A stretch of DNA of 7,847 bases from Saprospiraceae bacterium (GTDB lineage Bacteria; Bacteroidota; Bacteroidia; Chitinophagales; Saprospiraceae): NCBI GenBank assembly GCA_013002625.1, contig JABDJE010000059.1, positions 1 through 7,847 on the forward strand, in the 5' to 3' direction. The translations under genes were made by a program, and so were the position numbers. The number at the start of each line of letters is the position of its first letter. The first letter of the stretch is position 1. Positions 1 to 6,573 of the stretch are shown here, piece by piece. Under the pieces are notes generated by a model. The model had not been told where the DNA came from. It was given only the letters and a program-made list of their open reading frames with translations, and searched no databases.

Positions 1-1346
1 CTACAGTATGCAGTGGTGATTCAATTACCTTGATTGGACCAGACGCAAGTTCTTATTCCTGGTCATTGAATGGAGTTGAATTTTCAAGTGAAAGGATTCC
101 CGTCGTCCATCCAAGCGAAGCGTCAACTTACGTGCTTTCAACACAGGATACATTTGGCTGCGCGATCGTAGATTCCGTATTTGTTGATTTTATTTATCGA
201 CCTACTGCGCATGCCGGTGAGGATATTTTGGCATGCTACGGGCAGCAGGTTTCGTTGAATGCTTTGGGAGCAGAAGATAGTTTGAGCTATCTATGGACAC
301 CAGGCTTTCCATTTCTTGAAGATCCATTCTCACCAACCACGCAGGTATTGTTAAATCAAGATGCGGAATACACCCTGCTTGTTACAAATGGCATCTGTGC
401 GGATATTGACACGGTCTCTGTCACATTCTACGATGGCTTGGAGATTAATGATCCCGATGCGATGAAAGTGTGTCTTGGTGATTCAGTCAACCTTCAATTG
501 GATCCTGCTTATTCATATAACTGGACGCCGGCGTTTATCAACTTCTGCCAGGATGATAGCTGCACTGCCGTACAGTTTTTACCGACTGAAAATATTCTAT
601 TTGATATTGTAGCCGAAGATGCAGAAGGATGTTTGGATACTTTAAATTTTATGGTCAGCGTGAATGATACTTTAACGGCAGATACAACGGTGGCATTTAT
701 ATGTCCTGGTGATAGTATACTGTGGGAAGGCACATGGTATGATATGGAAGGAAGCTACTGTGTTCCTATAGAAGAAGACAGCATTTGTCAGGATCAAAAA
801 TGCCTGAACCTATTTTATTATACGCCAGATGGATTAAACATAATTGCTTCAGACACTGTGGTGCGCATAGGTGATTTTGTAGATTTCTCAACTGAGGGGT
901 CCTATGCCGAATACAATTGGCAAAGTTTGGACCCGCTGGATTGTATTAACTGTCCAAACCCAACCATTCAGATCACACAGGAGCAATGGATTTATCTGGA
1001 AGCTATCGATGATAATGGATGCCTTGCACTGGATAGTATATTTATTCGTGTATTGTCCGAATGTATTCAAGCGGACTTCATGATACCGAACGCATTTACG
1101 CCCAATAAGAATAATGCCAATGACCGATTCAGGGTAGTGGGTATTGAAGGCAGTGAAGCCCAGGTAGCCATTGAAATATATGCGCGATGGGGTGAATTGC
1201 TTTTTGAAGGCTTTGATAATACCGGCTGGGATGGGCAACATGAGAATGAAGCGGTACCTGAAGGTGTATACCTCTACTTGATCCGCGTTCAATGTCCAGG
1301 AGAAGAAAGTATTTTATATAAAGGCGATGTTACACTGATAAGATGA
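1..1346 (+). CDS. Secreted PKD-like repeat protein with C-terminal T9SS type B sorting domain (5' partial)
   Basis: The frame is open to the left edge (first whole codon at 3), so the true start lies upstream. What is visible is the last 447 or so codons of a cell-surface or secreted protein. It contains Ig/PKD-like repeats, each with a 'C-x-G-(D/Q)-S/Q' type opening: VCSGDS near base 6, ACYGQQ near 228, VCLGDS near 465 and ICPGDS near 700. Tyr/Trp-rich strands such as SYSW and YNW follow. From about base 1071 to the end lies a CHU_C / gliding motility-associated C-terminal domain, recognised by IPNAFTPN, a DRF motif, IYARWGELLFEG, WDG, VPEGVYLY and a final GDVTLIR. This domain is the signal for export through the type IX secretion system. 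The many cysteines fit an extracellular protein. The stop overlaps the next start in an ATGA, so translation is probably coupled to the PorP/SprF-like gene. The natural ligand or role (adhesin, motility, other) cannot be told from this part. Confidence 0.88.
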   Translation, partial: TVCSGDSITLIGPDASSYSWSLNGVEFSSERIPVVHPSEASTYVLSTQDTFGCAIVDSVFVDFIYRPTAHAGEDILACYGQQVSLNALGAEDSLSYLWTPGFPFLEDPFSPTTQVLLNQDAEYTLLVTNGICADIDTVSVTFYDGLEINDPDAMKVCLGDSVNLQLDPAYSYNWTPAFINFCQDDSCTAVQFLPTENILFDIVAEDAEGCLDTLNFMVSVNDTLTADTTVAFICPGDSILWEGTWYDMEGSYCVPIEEDSICQDQKCLNLFYYTPDGLNIIASDTVVRIGDFVDFSTEGSYAEYNWQSLDPLDCINCPNPTIQITQEQWIYLEAIDDNGCLALDSIFIRVLSECIQADFMIPNAFTPNKNNANDRFRVVGIEGSEAQVAIEIYARWGELLFEGFDNTGWDGQHENEAVPEGVYLYLIRVQCPGEESILYKGDVTLIR

Positions 1347-3091
1347 CGCGTCTGTATCACATATTATTAATCCTATTAGTTGCTGGGGCACTGGCTGGCC
1401 AGGACCATGTTCATTTTGCACACTATAAGTGGGTCAATGGTATATTTTTCCCATCGCTTCAAGAGGTAGAGCGTCGAGGTGATATTTTTGTGTCGGCATT
1501 ATATCGTGAACAAGCTTTTACCGTCACTGATAAGGGGTATAAGAGTTTTGCAATGGGTCTCGAGACGCGTTTATTTGAAAATCAAAAAAATGCTTTTAAT
1601 CTCGGTTTCAATTTTTCAAATGATAAAGCAGGTGATGGGGCATTGACGAGCAATGCCTTTTCATTGATGCCTTCATTCAATATGTTGCTTGATTCAAAAA
1701 GAGGTGGTCGGTTAAGCATTGGCGCTCAATTATCCTATCGCGAACGACGTTTTGGAAATATCGATGGGCTCATATTTGAGCAAGACCTTTTGGGTATTCC
1801 TATTTCAGAATTCATTCCCTTTTCAAGTAATCAATATCTTGATATTGGCATGGGCCTTTCTTATGGCTCAATAATAAATGGCAGATCATCCTTTCAATTA
1901 GGCATCTCTGCATTTCATACCAATGATAACAATACGGAATTGACTAAGGTTGATAAATATCCATTGCGATTTGATGCCTTCCTTGCCTACAACTACCAGA
2001 TAAATAACAACTTGACCTGGAGACCATCTATCGACAGATATGCCTCCACTATTTATAATGCGCTTCAATTGCAATCTGTTTTTGAATTTAATTTTGATAA
2101 AATGGATGAGTACACCTTCAGGGCTGGACCAGGATGGCGTGTGAACGATGCGCTGCAATTATTGCTGGGAATGGACTATAAATCCTGGCGATTTGCATTT
2201 GCCTATGAATACAATACTTCAGGATTGCAAGCGGCATCTGGTCCTGTGGCTGCTTTGGAATTTGGTGTCCAATACCTCTTCAAAAAACCAGAAGAAAAAA
2301 TTATACCTGAAGCGCCTGAGGAAATAATTCCAATTGATACAATTGAGGAGCTTTCACCTGTTGTGGAGATGCTTAATCCTAAATTTGACAGTTTTCCAGA
2401 AATGCAAATTACAATTCAGGAAGACAGCATAGTTAAACTGGATTCAATGTGGACGCTACCGAACTTCACACTGGATTTGGATCCGGAACGGAGAACAGAA
2501 ATTATTTTTGAAATAGAAGGACATCACCCTGACACTTTAATATTTACGCCGCATAGCTACGATTCTAATACAACAACAGAGATTGCGTTAAATTTCAAGC
2601 CTATCGAATTGCCTTCGCCAGCAAGAGATACACTAACAATTGAAGAACCTTTTGTAGAATTGGACAGCATAGTAGAATTGAATGAGGAGATCATTCTTGA
2701 TCGTATTTATTATGATTTTGATAAGGACAATATTCTGAATGTCTCTGAAGAACAGTTGGGAGAAGTTCTGGCATTGTTTGAGCGATACGATTCCCTGGTA
2801 ATCGAATTATCTTCCCATACCGATGTTAGGGGTTCTCATGAATACAACATTGACCTTTCCCAACGGCGTGCAGCTTCAGCAAGAGATTGGTTAATCGAAA
2901 GAGGTGTCCGACCGGATCAAATCATTGCAAGAGGTTACGGCGAGACCCAATTATGGAATGATTGTGAAGAAGGTGTTAGATGTACAGACGATCAGCATCG
3001 TCAAAACAGAAGGACTGTAATAAAAATATTGAAAGGTCCAGAAAATGTGAAGTACGTCATCCCTCCTAAATGGCGCAATTCGAATCGGTAG
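1343..3091 (+). CDS. PorP/SprF-family outer-membrane protein fused to an OmpA peptidoglycan-binding domain
   Basis: This is a 582-residue protein. Residues 1-18 form a signal peptide with a plausible ALA|GQ cleavage site. Residues about 20-313 look like a PorP/SprF-type beta barrel: 'HYKWVNGIFFPS' at the start, then alternating amphipathic strands rich in Tyr, Phe and Gly, ending in FGVQYLF. An acidic, Pro-rich linker (about 316-350) leads to a short all-beta region (about 354-422) that may be a degenerate carboxypeptidase-regulatory-like domain. Residues about 453-575 are an OmpA domain. Its DIYYDF-like opening is RIYYDFDKD. The expected peptidoglycan ligands are D494 (HTDVRG) and R509 (SQRRA), 15 residues apart as in E. 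coli OmpA. A CEEGVRC insertion may form a disulfide. SprF-like proteins are known to be needed for export or surface attachment of adjacent type B cargo, so the upstream gene is the likely partner. The OmpA part would anchor the barrel to the cell wall (inference). Most PorP/SprF proteins are about 300-350 residues and lack this extension. Confidence 0.85.
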   Translation: MTRLYHILLILLVAGALAGQDHVHFAHYKWVNGIFFPSLQEVERRGDIFVSALYREQAFTVTDKGYKSFAMGLETRLFENQKNAFNLGFNFSNDKAGDGALTSNAFSLMPSFNMLLDSKRGGRLSIGAQLSYRERRFGNIDGLIFEQDLLGIPISEFIPFSSNQYLDIGMGLSYGSIINGRSSFQLGISAFHTNDNNTELTKVDKYPLRFDAFLAYNYQINNNLTWRPSIDRYASTIYNALQLQSVFEFNFDKMDEYTFRAGPGWRVNDALQLLLGMDYKSWRFAFAYEYNTSGLQAASGPVAALEFGVQYLFKKPEEKIIPEAPEEIIPIDTIEELSPVVEMLNPKFDSFPEMQITIQEDSIVKLDSMWTLPNFTLDLDPERRTEIIFEIEGHHPDTLIFTPHSYDSNTTTEIALNFKPIELPSPARDTLTIEEPFVELDSIVELNEEIILDRIYYDFDKDNILNVSEEQLGEVLALFERYDSLVIELSSHTDVRGSHEYNIDLSQRRAASARDWLIERGVRPDQIIARGYGETQLWNDCEEGVRCTDDQHRQNRRTVIKILKGPENVKYVIPPKWRNSNR

Positions 3092-3178
3092 CCTTCATCC
3101 AATTGGAAAATGATGCCTATGAAACATTCTGTAGCACAATGAAATGATTTACATTTGATTGAAATAAACCTACTACCC
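3092..3178 (+). promoter_or_regulatory. Spacer with candidate Bacteroidota promoter for the hemJ-hemB operon
   Basis: This 87-base gap is the only real break between the secretion cassette and the heme gene cluster. It contains TACATTTG at 3150-3157, an exact match to the TAnnTTTG -7 box read by the primary sigma factor of Bacteroidota. A TTCTG at 3127-3131 lies 18 bases upstream and could be a poor -33 (TTTG-like) element. Transcription would begin about 15-20 bases before the hemJ ATG at 3179. A perfect 10-base palindrome (TCCAATTGGA) lies at 3098-3107, just after the preceding stop. It has no T-tract and is not a clear terminator. The -7 box is seen directly; its use as a promoter is inference. 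Confidence 0.5.
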
Positions 3179-3718
3179 ATGTTATACCTTCTTTTCAAAT
3201 CCTTGCACATCATAACCATGGTAGCATGGTTTGCGGGCTTATTTTACCTCGTGCGTCTGTTTGTTTATCATGTTGAAGCATTTGACCAGGAAGAGGATAA
3301 ACGTATAATACTTACTAAGCAGTTTAACATAATGGAAAGACGTTTATACAGATTCATCTGTAATCCTGCAATGATGCTGACATGGACATTTGGTTTAATC
3401 ATGTTATATATGAATGGGCTGGAATGGTTGAAGCTCAATCCATGGATGCATATAAAGATTACGCTGGTTATCCTGTTAACATTATATCACTTGAGATGTA
3501 AAAAGTATATTGAAAAATTGGACCAGGGTATAAAGCCTTTCAATTCGTTCCAATACAGGCTTTTCAATGAACTACCTACTTTATTTTTAGTTACAATAGT
3601 CATTCTTGCAGTGTTTAAAAATTCGACCAACTATGTCTATACCTTTGGTGGAATTATTGCCTTTGCAATTGTGTTGTTCCTTATTGTAAGACTATACAAA
3701 TCAAAACGAGAGAAATAA
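3179..3718 (+). CDS. hemJ: Protoporphyrinogen IX oxidase HemJ (UPF0093 membrane protein)
   Basis: HemJ oxidises protoporphyrinogen IX to protoporphyrin IX in the inner membrane, the penultimate step of protoheme synthesis, probably passing electrons to the respiratory chain. The 179-residue product matches the family in length and pattern. The first helix holds 'KSLHII..VAWFAGLFYLVRLFVYH' with the conserved His (H10). It is followed by an IMERRLYRFICNPAM loop and a WMHIK motif (H91, K93) opening the third helix. About five membrane segments are visible, near residues 3-25, 63-81, 91-107, 132-149 and 154-173. I chose ATG 3179 over the TTG at 3155 because the family begins right at this helix and the TTG lies inside the candidate -7 box. 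It leads a five-gene run that ends with hemB, which supports the heme assignment. No hemG or hemY is seen in the window. Confidence 0.88.
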   Translation: MLYLLFKSLHIITMVAWFAGLFYLVRLFVYHVEAFDQEEDKRIILTKQFNIMERRLYRFICNPAMMLTWTFGLIMLYMNGLEWLKLNPWMHIKITLVILLTLYHLRCKKYIEKLDQGIKPFNSFQYRLFNELPTLFLVTIVILAVFKNSTNYVYTFGGIIAFAIVLFLIVRLYKSKREK

Positions 3719-3725
3719 AACATAC

Positions 3726-4745
3726 ATGAAAAAATTCCTTTGGTCACTTATAATAATATTGGTCGCATTTTTAGCTATAGCGATCACCTTCATGGCATTA
3801 TCCCCCAAAAACATGACCTATGAAGCAGAGCAAACCATCGATGCACCGCCGCATATGGTTTACAACCTGGTAAACGATTTTACAAAATGGACATTATGGT
3901 CGCCGGTGATGCAGCTTGACCCCGAAACCATCAATACTTATTCGGATCTAACAATGGGGCCGGGTGCAAGATGGTCATGGAAGGGCAATGAACTCGTGGG
4001 AGAAGGTCAACGTAAGATTATTGAAGCCATTGAAGCAGAATCAATAAAAACAGAAATTGAATTCAGTGGTATACCTACCATTTCACGTGGACAGTGGATA
4101 TTTACAAAAGATGGTGATAAGACCAGAGTTACATGGGCCTATGAAGGTGGGGATACAGCATTCCCATTCAGACCATTCAATGTCATGTATAAGCGTGGGT
4201 TTAAGAAGACCTACCAAAAAGGATTGGATAAGTTGAAAGAAGTGGCGGAGCAACGTGCAAAGAATAAAATGTACAGAGGGTATCAAATCAATGATGATTT
4301 TATTGATGCGCGTATTTATCTTATGAACCGCCAGGAAGTGCGGATGGAAAATGTACAGCAGTTTTATGCTCAAAACCTGGGTGCACTGTTTATGAAAGCT
4401 CAAAAATCCAAAATGACAATGGACGGTATGCCAAGCGGATTATTCTTTAACGATTTATCCAATTCCAATACTGTGGATATGGCGGCTGCTATTCCTGTTG
4501 AAGAAGAGAAGAGTGTTGAAGGAGCACAAATGTTGAATGTTCCTGAAGGCCGCGCAGTTCAAGTCAACTATTACGGAGATTATTCAGGCATTTCTGAAGC
4601 ACACGCAGCGATTGAAGATTATATCAGGGATTATGGTTTGTTAAAAACTATGCCTGTGGTTGAAGAATATATGACTGACCCGGGCGAGGAGAAAGATCCT
4701 TCAAAATGGTTGACCAGAATAATTTATTATATCCAAGACAATTAA
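3726..4745 (+). CDS. Membrane-anchored SRPBCC domain protein with C-terminal GyrI-like domain
   Basis: This is a 339-residue two-domain protein. Residues 4-25 are a single hydrophobic helix after MKK, an anchor or uncleaved signal. Residues about 31-175 form a START/SRPBCC (polyketide cyclase-like) domain: the YEAEQTIDAPPHMVYNLVND opening with the typical 'aP...Vy..v.D...W..WsP', a GPGARWSW strand, and a terminal amphipathic helix (KGLDKLKEVAEQ). Residues about 184-338 resemble the GyrI-like/effector-binding fold, with the late 'VNYYGDYSGISEAHAAIEDYI' type segment and VVEEYMTDP followed by IIYYI. Both folds hold small hydrophobic molecules. The domain order is one I associate with Bacteroidota SRPBCC proteins of unknown role. 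The gene starts 7 bases after hemJ and ends 12 bases before the next gene. Binding of a porphyrin, lipid or quinone is possible but only inferred from position. Confidence 0.78.
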   Translation: MKKFLWSLIIILVAFLAIAITFMALSPKNMTYEAEQTIDAPPHMVYNLVNDFTKWTLWSPVMQLDPETINTYSDLTMGPGARWSWKGNELVGEGQRKIIEAIEAESIKTEIEFSGIPTISRGQWIFTKDGDKTRVTWAYEGGDTAFPFRPFNVMYKRGFKKTYQKGLDKLKEVAEQRAKNKMYRGYQINDDFIDARIYLMNRQEVRMENVQQFYAQNLGALFMKAQKSKMTMDGMPSGLFFNDLSNSNTVDMAAAIPVEEEKSVEGAQMLNVPEGRAVQVNYYGDYSGISEAHAAIEDYIRDYGLLKTMPVVEEYMTDPGEEKDPSKWLTRIIYYIQDN

Positions 4746-4757
4746 GCTGTCAGGCTG

Positions 4758-5261
4758 ATGAATACATTCGTTTACATATTATGGTTTGGTCTGGCTGCTT
4801 TGGGAGGCAATGTCCATGACTTTCATTTGAGTAAAACAGATATTCATTTTAAAAGCGATCAGCAGGCCATTCAGTTTACGGTCCACATGTTTATCGATGA
4901 TTTTGAAAAAGCCATTGAAACGCGGGATAGTGTTTTGCTTAAGTTGTTCACAGAAAAAGAATCGCCGCAATCCGATTCTTTGTCGGCGGAATATTTGACC
5001 GACAAACTTAAGATCAGAATTGATGGTGAAATATATTATCCAGAATTTTTAGGAATGGAATTGAGTGATGATATGGCGGCAATCTGGTGCTATATGGAAT
5101 TATTAAATATTTCCAATTTGGATGAATTATCCATTTCAAATAAACTCCTCTTGGAACTGTTTGGTGATCAAAAGAATATTGTCAACATCAAAGTGGACAA
5201 CAAGGTGAAAGAATTTGTCATAATGGATCAAAAGACATTTAAAAAAGCAGTACGGCTGTGA
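4758..5261 (+). CDS. DUF6702 family exported protein
   Basis: The 167-residue product has an N-terminal hydrophobic stretch (residues about 4-16), probably a signal peptide. It is followed by HDFHLSKTDIHF, then FTVHMFIDDFEKAIE, EFLGMELSDDMAAIWCYMEL, and FGDQKNIVNIKV near the C-terminus. I recognise these blocks as the pattern of DUF6702, a family found mainly in Bacteroidota and predicted to be exported. No biochemical function is known to me. The start at 4758 is the first ATG after the previous stop and directly precedes the hydrophobic stretch. The stop overlaps the GTG start of yidD by four bases (GTGA), so the two are likely translationally coupled. There are no recognisable catalytic motifs, and a single Cys (in IWCYME) is present. 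Confidence 0.75.
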   Translation: MNTFVYILWFGLAALGGNVHDFHLSKTDIHFKSDQQAIQFTVHMFIDDFEKAIETRDSVLLKLFTEKESPQSDSLSAEYLTDKLKIRIDGEIYYPEFLGMELSDDMAAIWCYMELLNISNLDELSISNKLLLELFGDQKNIVNIKVDNKVKEFVIMDQKTFKKAVRL

Positions 5262-5491
5262 AAAATCCATTACGATATATCATCATCGCACCTGTAAGGA
5301 TTTATCAAAAATTAATATCACCGATTTTAGGGCCCACCTGCAGGTATCAGCCCACATGTTCGCACTATATGGTCCAGGCAGTAGAGGAATGGGGTCCGTT
5401 AAAGGGAACCTGGTTAGGAATTAAAAGAATTTTCAGATGTCATCCATGGGGATCTTCAGGATATGACCCTGTGCCAAAAAAAATGAAATAA
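5258..5491 (+). CDS. yidD: Membrane protein insertion efficiency factor YidD (GTG start)
   Basis: YidD is a small, membrane-associated protein that helps YidC/Sec insert inner-membrane proteins. The 77-residue product carries the whole family signature: IIAPVRIYQKLISPILGP, then C28-RYQPT-C34-SHY, EWGPLKG, a helix ending RIFRC61HPW, and GYDPVP. The start must be GTG 5258: an in-frame TAA lies at 5240-5242, no ATG or TTG occurs between it and 5258, and the first internal ATG (residue 38) would remove the Cys motif. In many bacteria yidD sits between rnpA and yidC. Here it lies between a DUF6702 gene and hemB, in a run that opens with the polytopic membrane enzyme HemJ. A run of eight A at 5476-5483 near the 3' end is a possible slippage site but would affect only the last few residues. 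Confidence 0.95.
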   Translation: MKNPLRYIIIAPVRIYQKLISPILGPTCRYQPTCSHYMVQAVEEWGPLKGTWLGIKRIFRCHPWGSSGYDPVPKKMK

Positions 5492-5492
5492 T

Positions 5493-6482
5493 ATGTTGAT
5501 AAGACCTAGAAGAAACAGAAAGTCTGAGCAGGTAAGAAATATGGTCAGAGAAAATAAAGTCACCGCAGATGATTTGATCATGCCATTATTTATTTGTGAG
5601 GGGGATGGTGTCAGAGATCAAATACCTTCATTACCCATGGCATACCGCTATTCATTGGATACATTGGTTAAGGAAGTTGCAGATTGCCTTCAATTGGGGA
5701 TCAAGTCCTTTATCCTCTTTCCAAAGATTAAAGACACACACAAGGATAAGACGGGCTCCTATGCCCTGTATCCAAATAACTTTTACCATGAATGTGCGCG
5801 TAAGCTTAAATCCGAATTTGAAGATATTGTACTTATAAGCGATGTTGCTTTGGATCCTTACAACATCGACGGGCATGATGGAATTGTGCGCGATGGTGTG
5901 ATTCAGAATGATGAGACCTTGGATGTGCTTTCGCAAATGGCGGTAGAGCAAGCCAAGGCGGGATTCGATATTATTGGGCCTTCAGATATGATGGACGGTA
6001 GGGTAGAAGCCCTAAGGGCTGCATTGGATGTCAATGGTTTTCAGGACGTCTCTATTATGTCTTATACTGCTAAATATGCCAGTGCTTTTTATGGTCCCTT
6101 CAGGGATGCCTTGGGTTCTGCACCGGTTGAAGCAGACGATGTTCCAATGGATAAAAAAACATACCAAATGGATCCGGCGAATGCACAGGAGGCCTTGCTT
6201 GAAGCCGAGCTGGATACTATGGAAGGTGCTGACTTTCTGATGATCAAACCCGCGGTCCATTACATGGATATTATCAGAAGAATCAAGGAAAATTCATTTC
6301 TGCCAATTACAGCTTACCATGTAAGTGGGGAATGCGCTATGTTGTGGGCAGCTTGTGAGAAAGGCTGGCTTGACTATGATATCGCCATGCCTGAGACCCT
6401 GTTGTCAATTAAGCGGGCCGGTGCTGATCTGATAATCACCTACTATGCAAAAGCATTTATGGAAATGTCAATTAAGGAATAA
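5493..6482 (+). CDS. hemB: Delta-aminolevulinic acid dehydratase (porphobilinogen synthase) HemB
   Basis: HemB condenses two 5-aminolevulinate molecules to porphobilinogen in the cytoplasm, the first common step of tetrapyrrole synthesis. The 329-residue protein is full length for the family. It starts with RPRRNRKSEQVRNMVREN and DLIMPLFICEG. The two Schiff-base lysines are K194 (SYTAKYASAFYGPFRDA) and K252 (FLMIKPAVHY). The metal-site segment reads DVALDPYNIDGHDG (residues 117-130), with A119, D121 and D129 where zinc-dependent enzymes have three Cys. This matches the Mg-type enzymes such as that of Pseudomonas aeruginosa, so catalytic zinc is unlikely (established pattern, applied by inference). 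ATG 5493 comes one base after the yidD stop, so hemB is very likely the last gene of the hemJ transcript. No hemA, hemL or hemC is present nearby in the window. Confidence 0.97.
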   Translation: MLIRPRRNRKSEQVRNMVRENKVTADDLIMPLFICEGDGVRDQIPSLPMAYRYSLDTLVKEVADCLQLGIKSFILFPKIKDTHKDKTGSYALYPNNFYHECARKLKSEFEDIVLISDVALDPYNIDGHDGIVRDGVIQNDETLDVLSQMAVEQAKAGFDIIGPSDMMDGRVEALRAALDVNGFQDVSIMSYTAKYASAFYGPFRDALGSAPVEADDVPMDKKTYQMDPANAQEALLEAELDTMEGADFLMIKPAVHYMDIIRRIKENSFLPITAYHVSGECAMLWAACEKGWLDYDIAMPETLLSIKRAGADLIITYYAKAFMEMSIKE

Positions 6483-6573
6483 GTTAATTATCCATATTTA
6501 AAATTAATCAAGTCCGTTCGCTTGCAAGTATTTTACTAACTTATCGTTGCGATAAACAATATTAAGACATACT
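6483..6573 (+). promoter_or_regulatory. Spacer with candidate promoter upstream of the TRAP binding-protein gene
   Basis: This 91-base AT-rich gap separates hemB from the TRAP gene. TATCGTTG at 6542-6549 matches the TAnnTTTG -7 box with one mismatch. A CTTG at 6521-6524, inside the palindrome CTTGCAAG (6521-6528), could be a -33 element, but the spacing of 17 bases is shorter than usual. The -7 candidate sits about 25 bases before the ATG at 6574. There is no clear hairpin plus T-tract terminator for hemB. The only other dyad (TTAATT at 6484-6489 with AATTAA at 6502-6507) is all A/T and weak. Confidence 0.35.
6541..6555. repeat. Perfect inverted repeat, possible operator
   Basis: TTATCG and CGATAA form a perfect 6-base inverted repeat around a TTG centre. 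It overlaps the candidate -7 box and ends 18 bases before the start codon of the TRAP gene. As DNA it could be a dimeric regulator site; as RNA it would be a short hairpin in the 5' leader. It lacks the GC content and T-tract of a terminator. The symmetry is seen directly; any regulatory role is inference. Confidence 0.4.

Noticed and set aside
888..1292. 134-codon open frame on the minus strand inside the PKD-like repeat gene
   Set aside because: It is antisense to a clearly coding sequence with recognised domains and has no family pattern of its own.
3155..3178. TTG start giving an extra eight residues at the N-terminus of HemJ
   Set aside because: The family starts at the first helix, ATG 3179 fits this, and the TTG lies within the likely -7 promoter box.
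4083..4403. 106-codon minus-strand open frame within the SRPBCC-GyrI gene
   Set aside because: It is a shadow of the coding strand, with no start context or recognisable motif.
4962..4989. CGCCG...CGGCG stem inside the DUF6702 gene
   Set aside because: It is a five-base stem with a long loop in coding sequence and is well explained by chance.
5476..5483. Run of eight A as a programmed frameshift site in yidD
   Set aside because: It lies three codons from the end, after all conserved residues, and no downstream frame would make a meaningful extension.
6484..6507. TTAATT/AATTAA dyad after hemB as a terminator
   Set aside because: The stem has only A/T pairs, the loop is 12 bases and no T-tract follows; it is more likely chance in AT-rich DNA.
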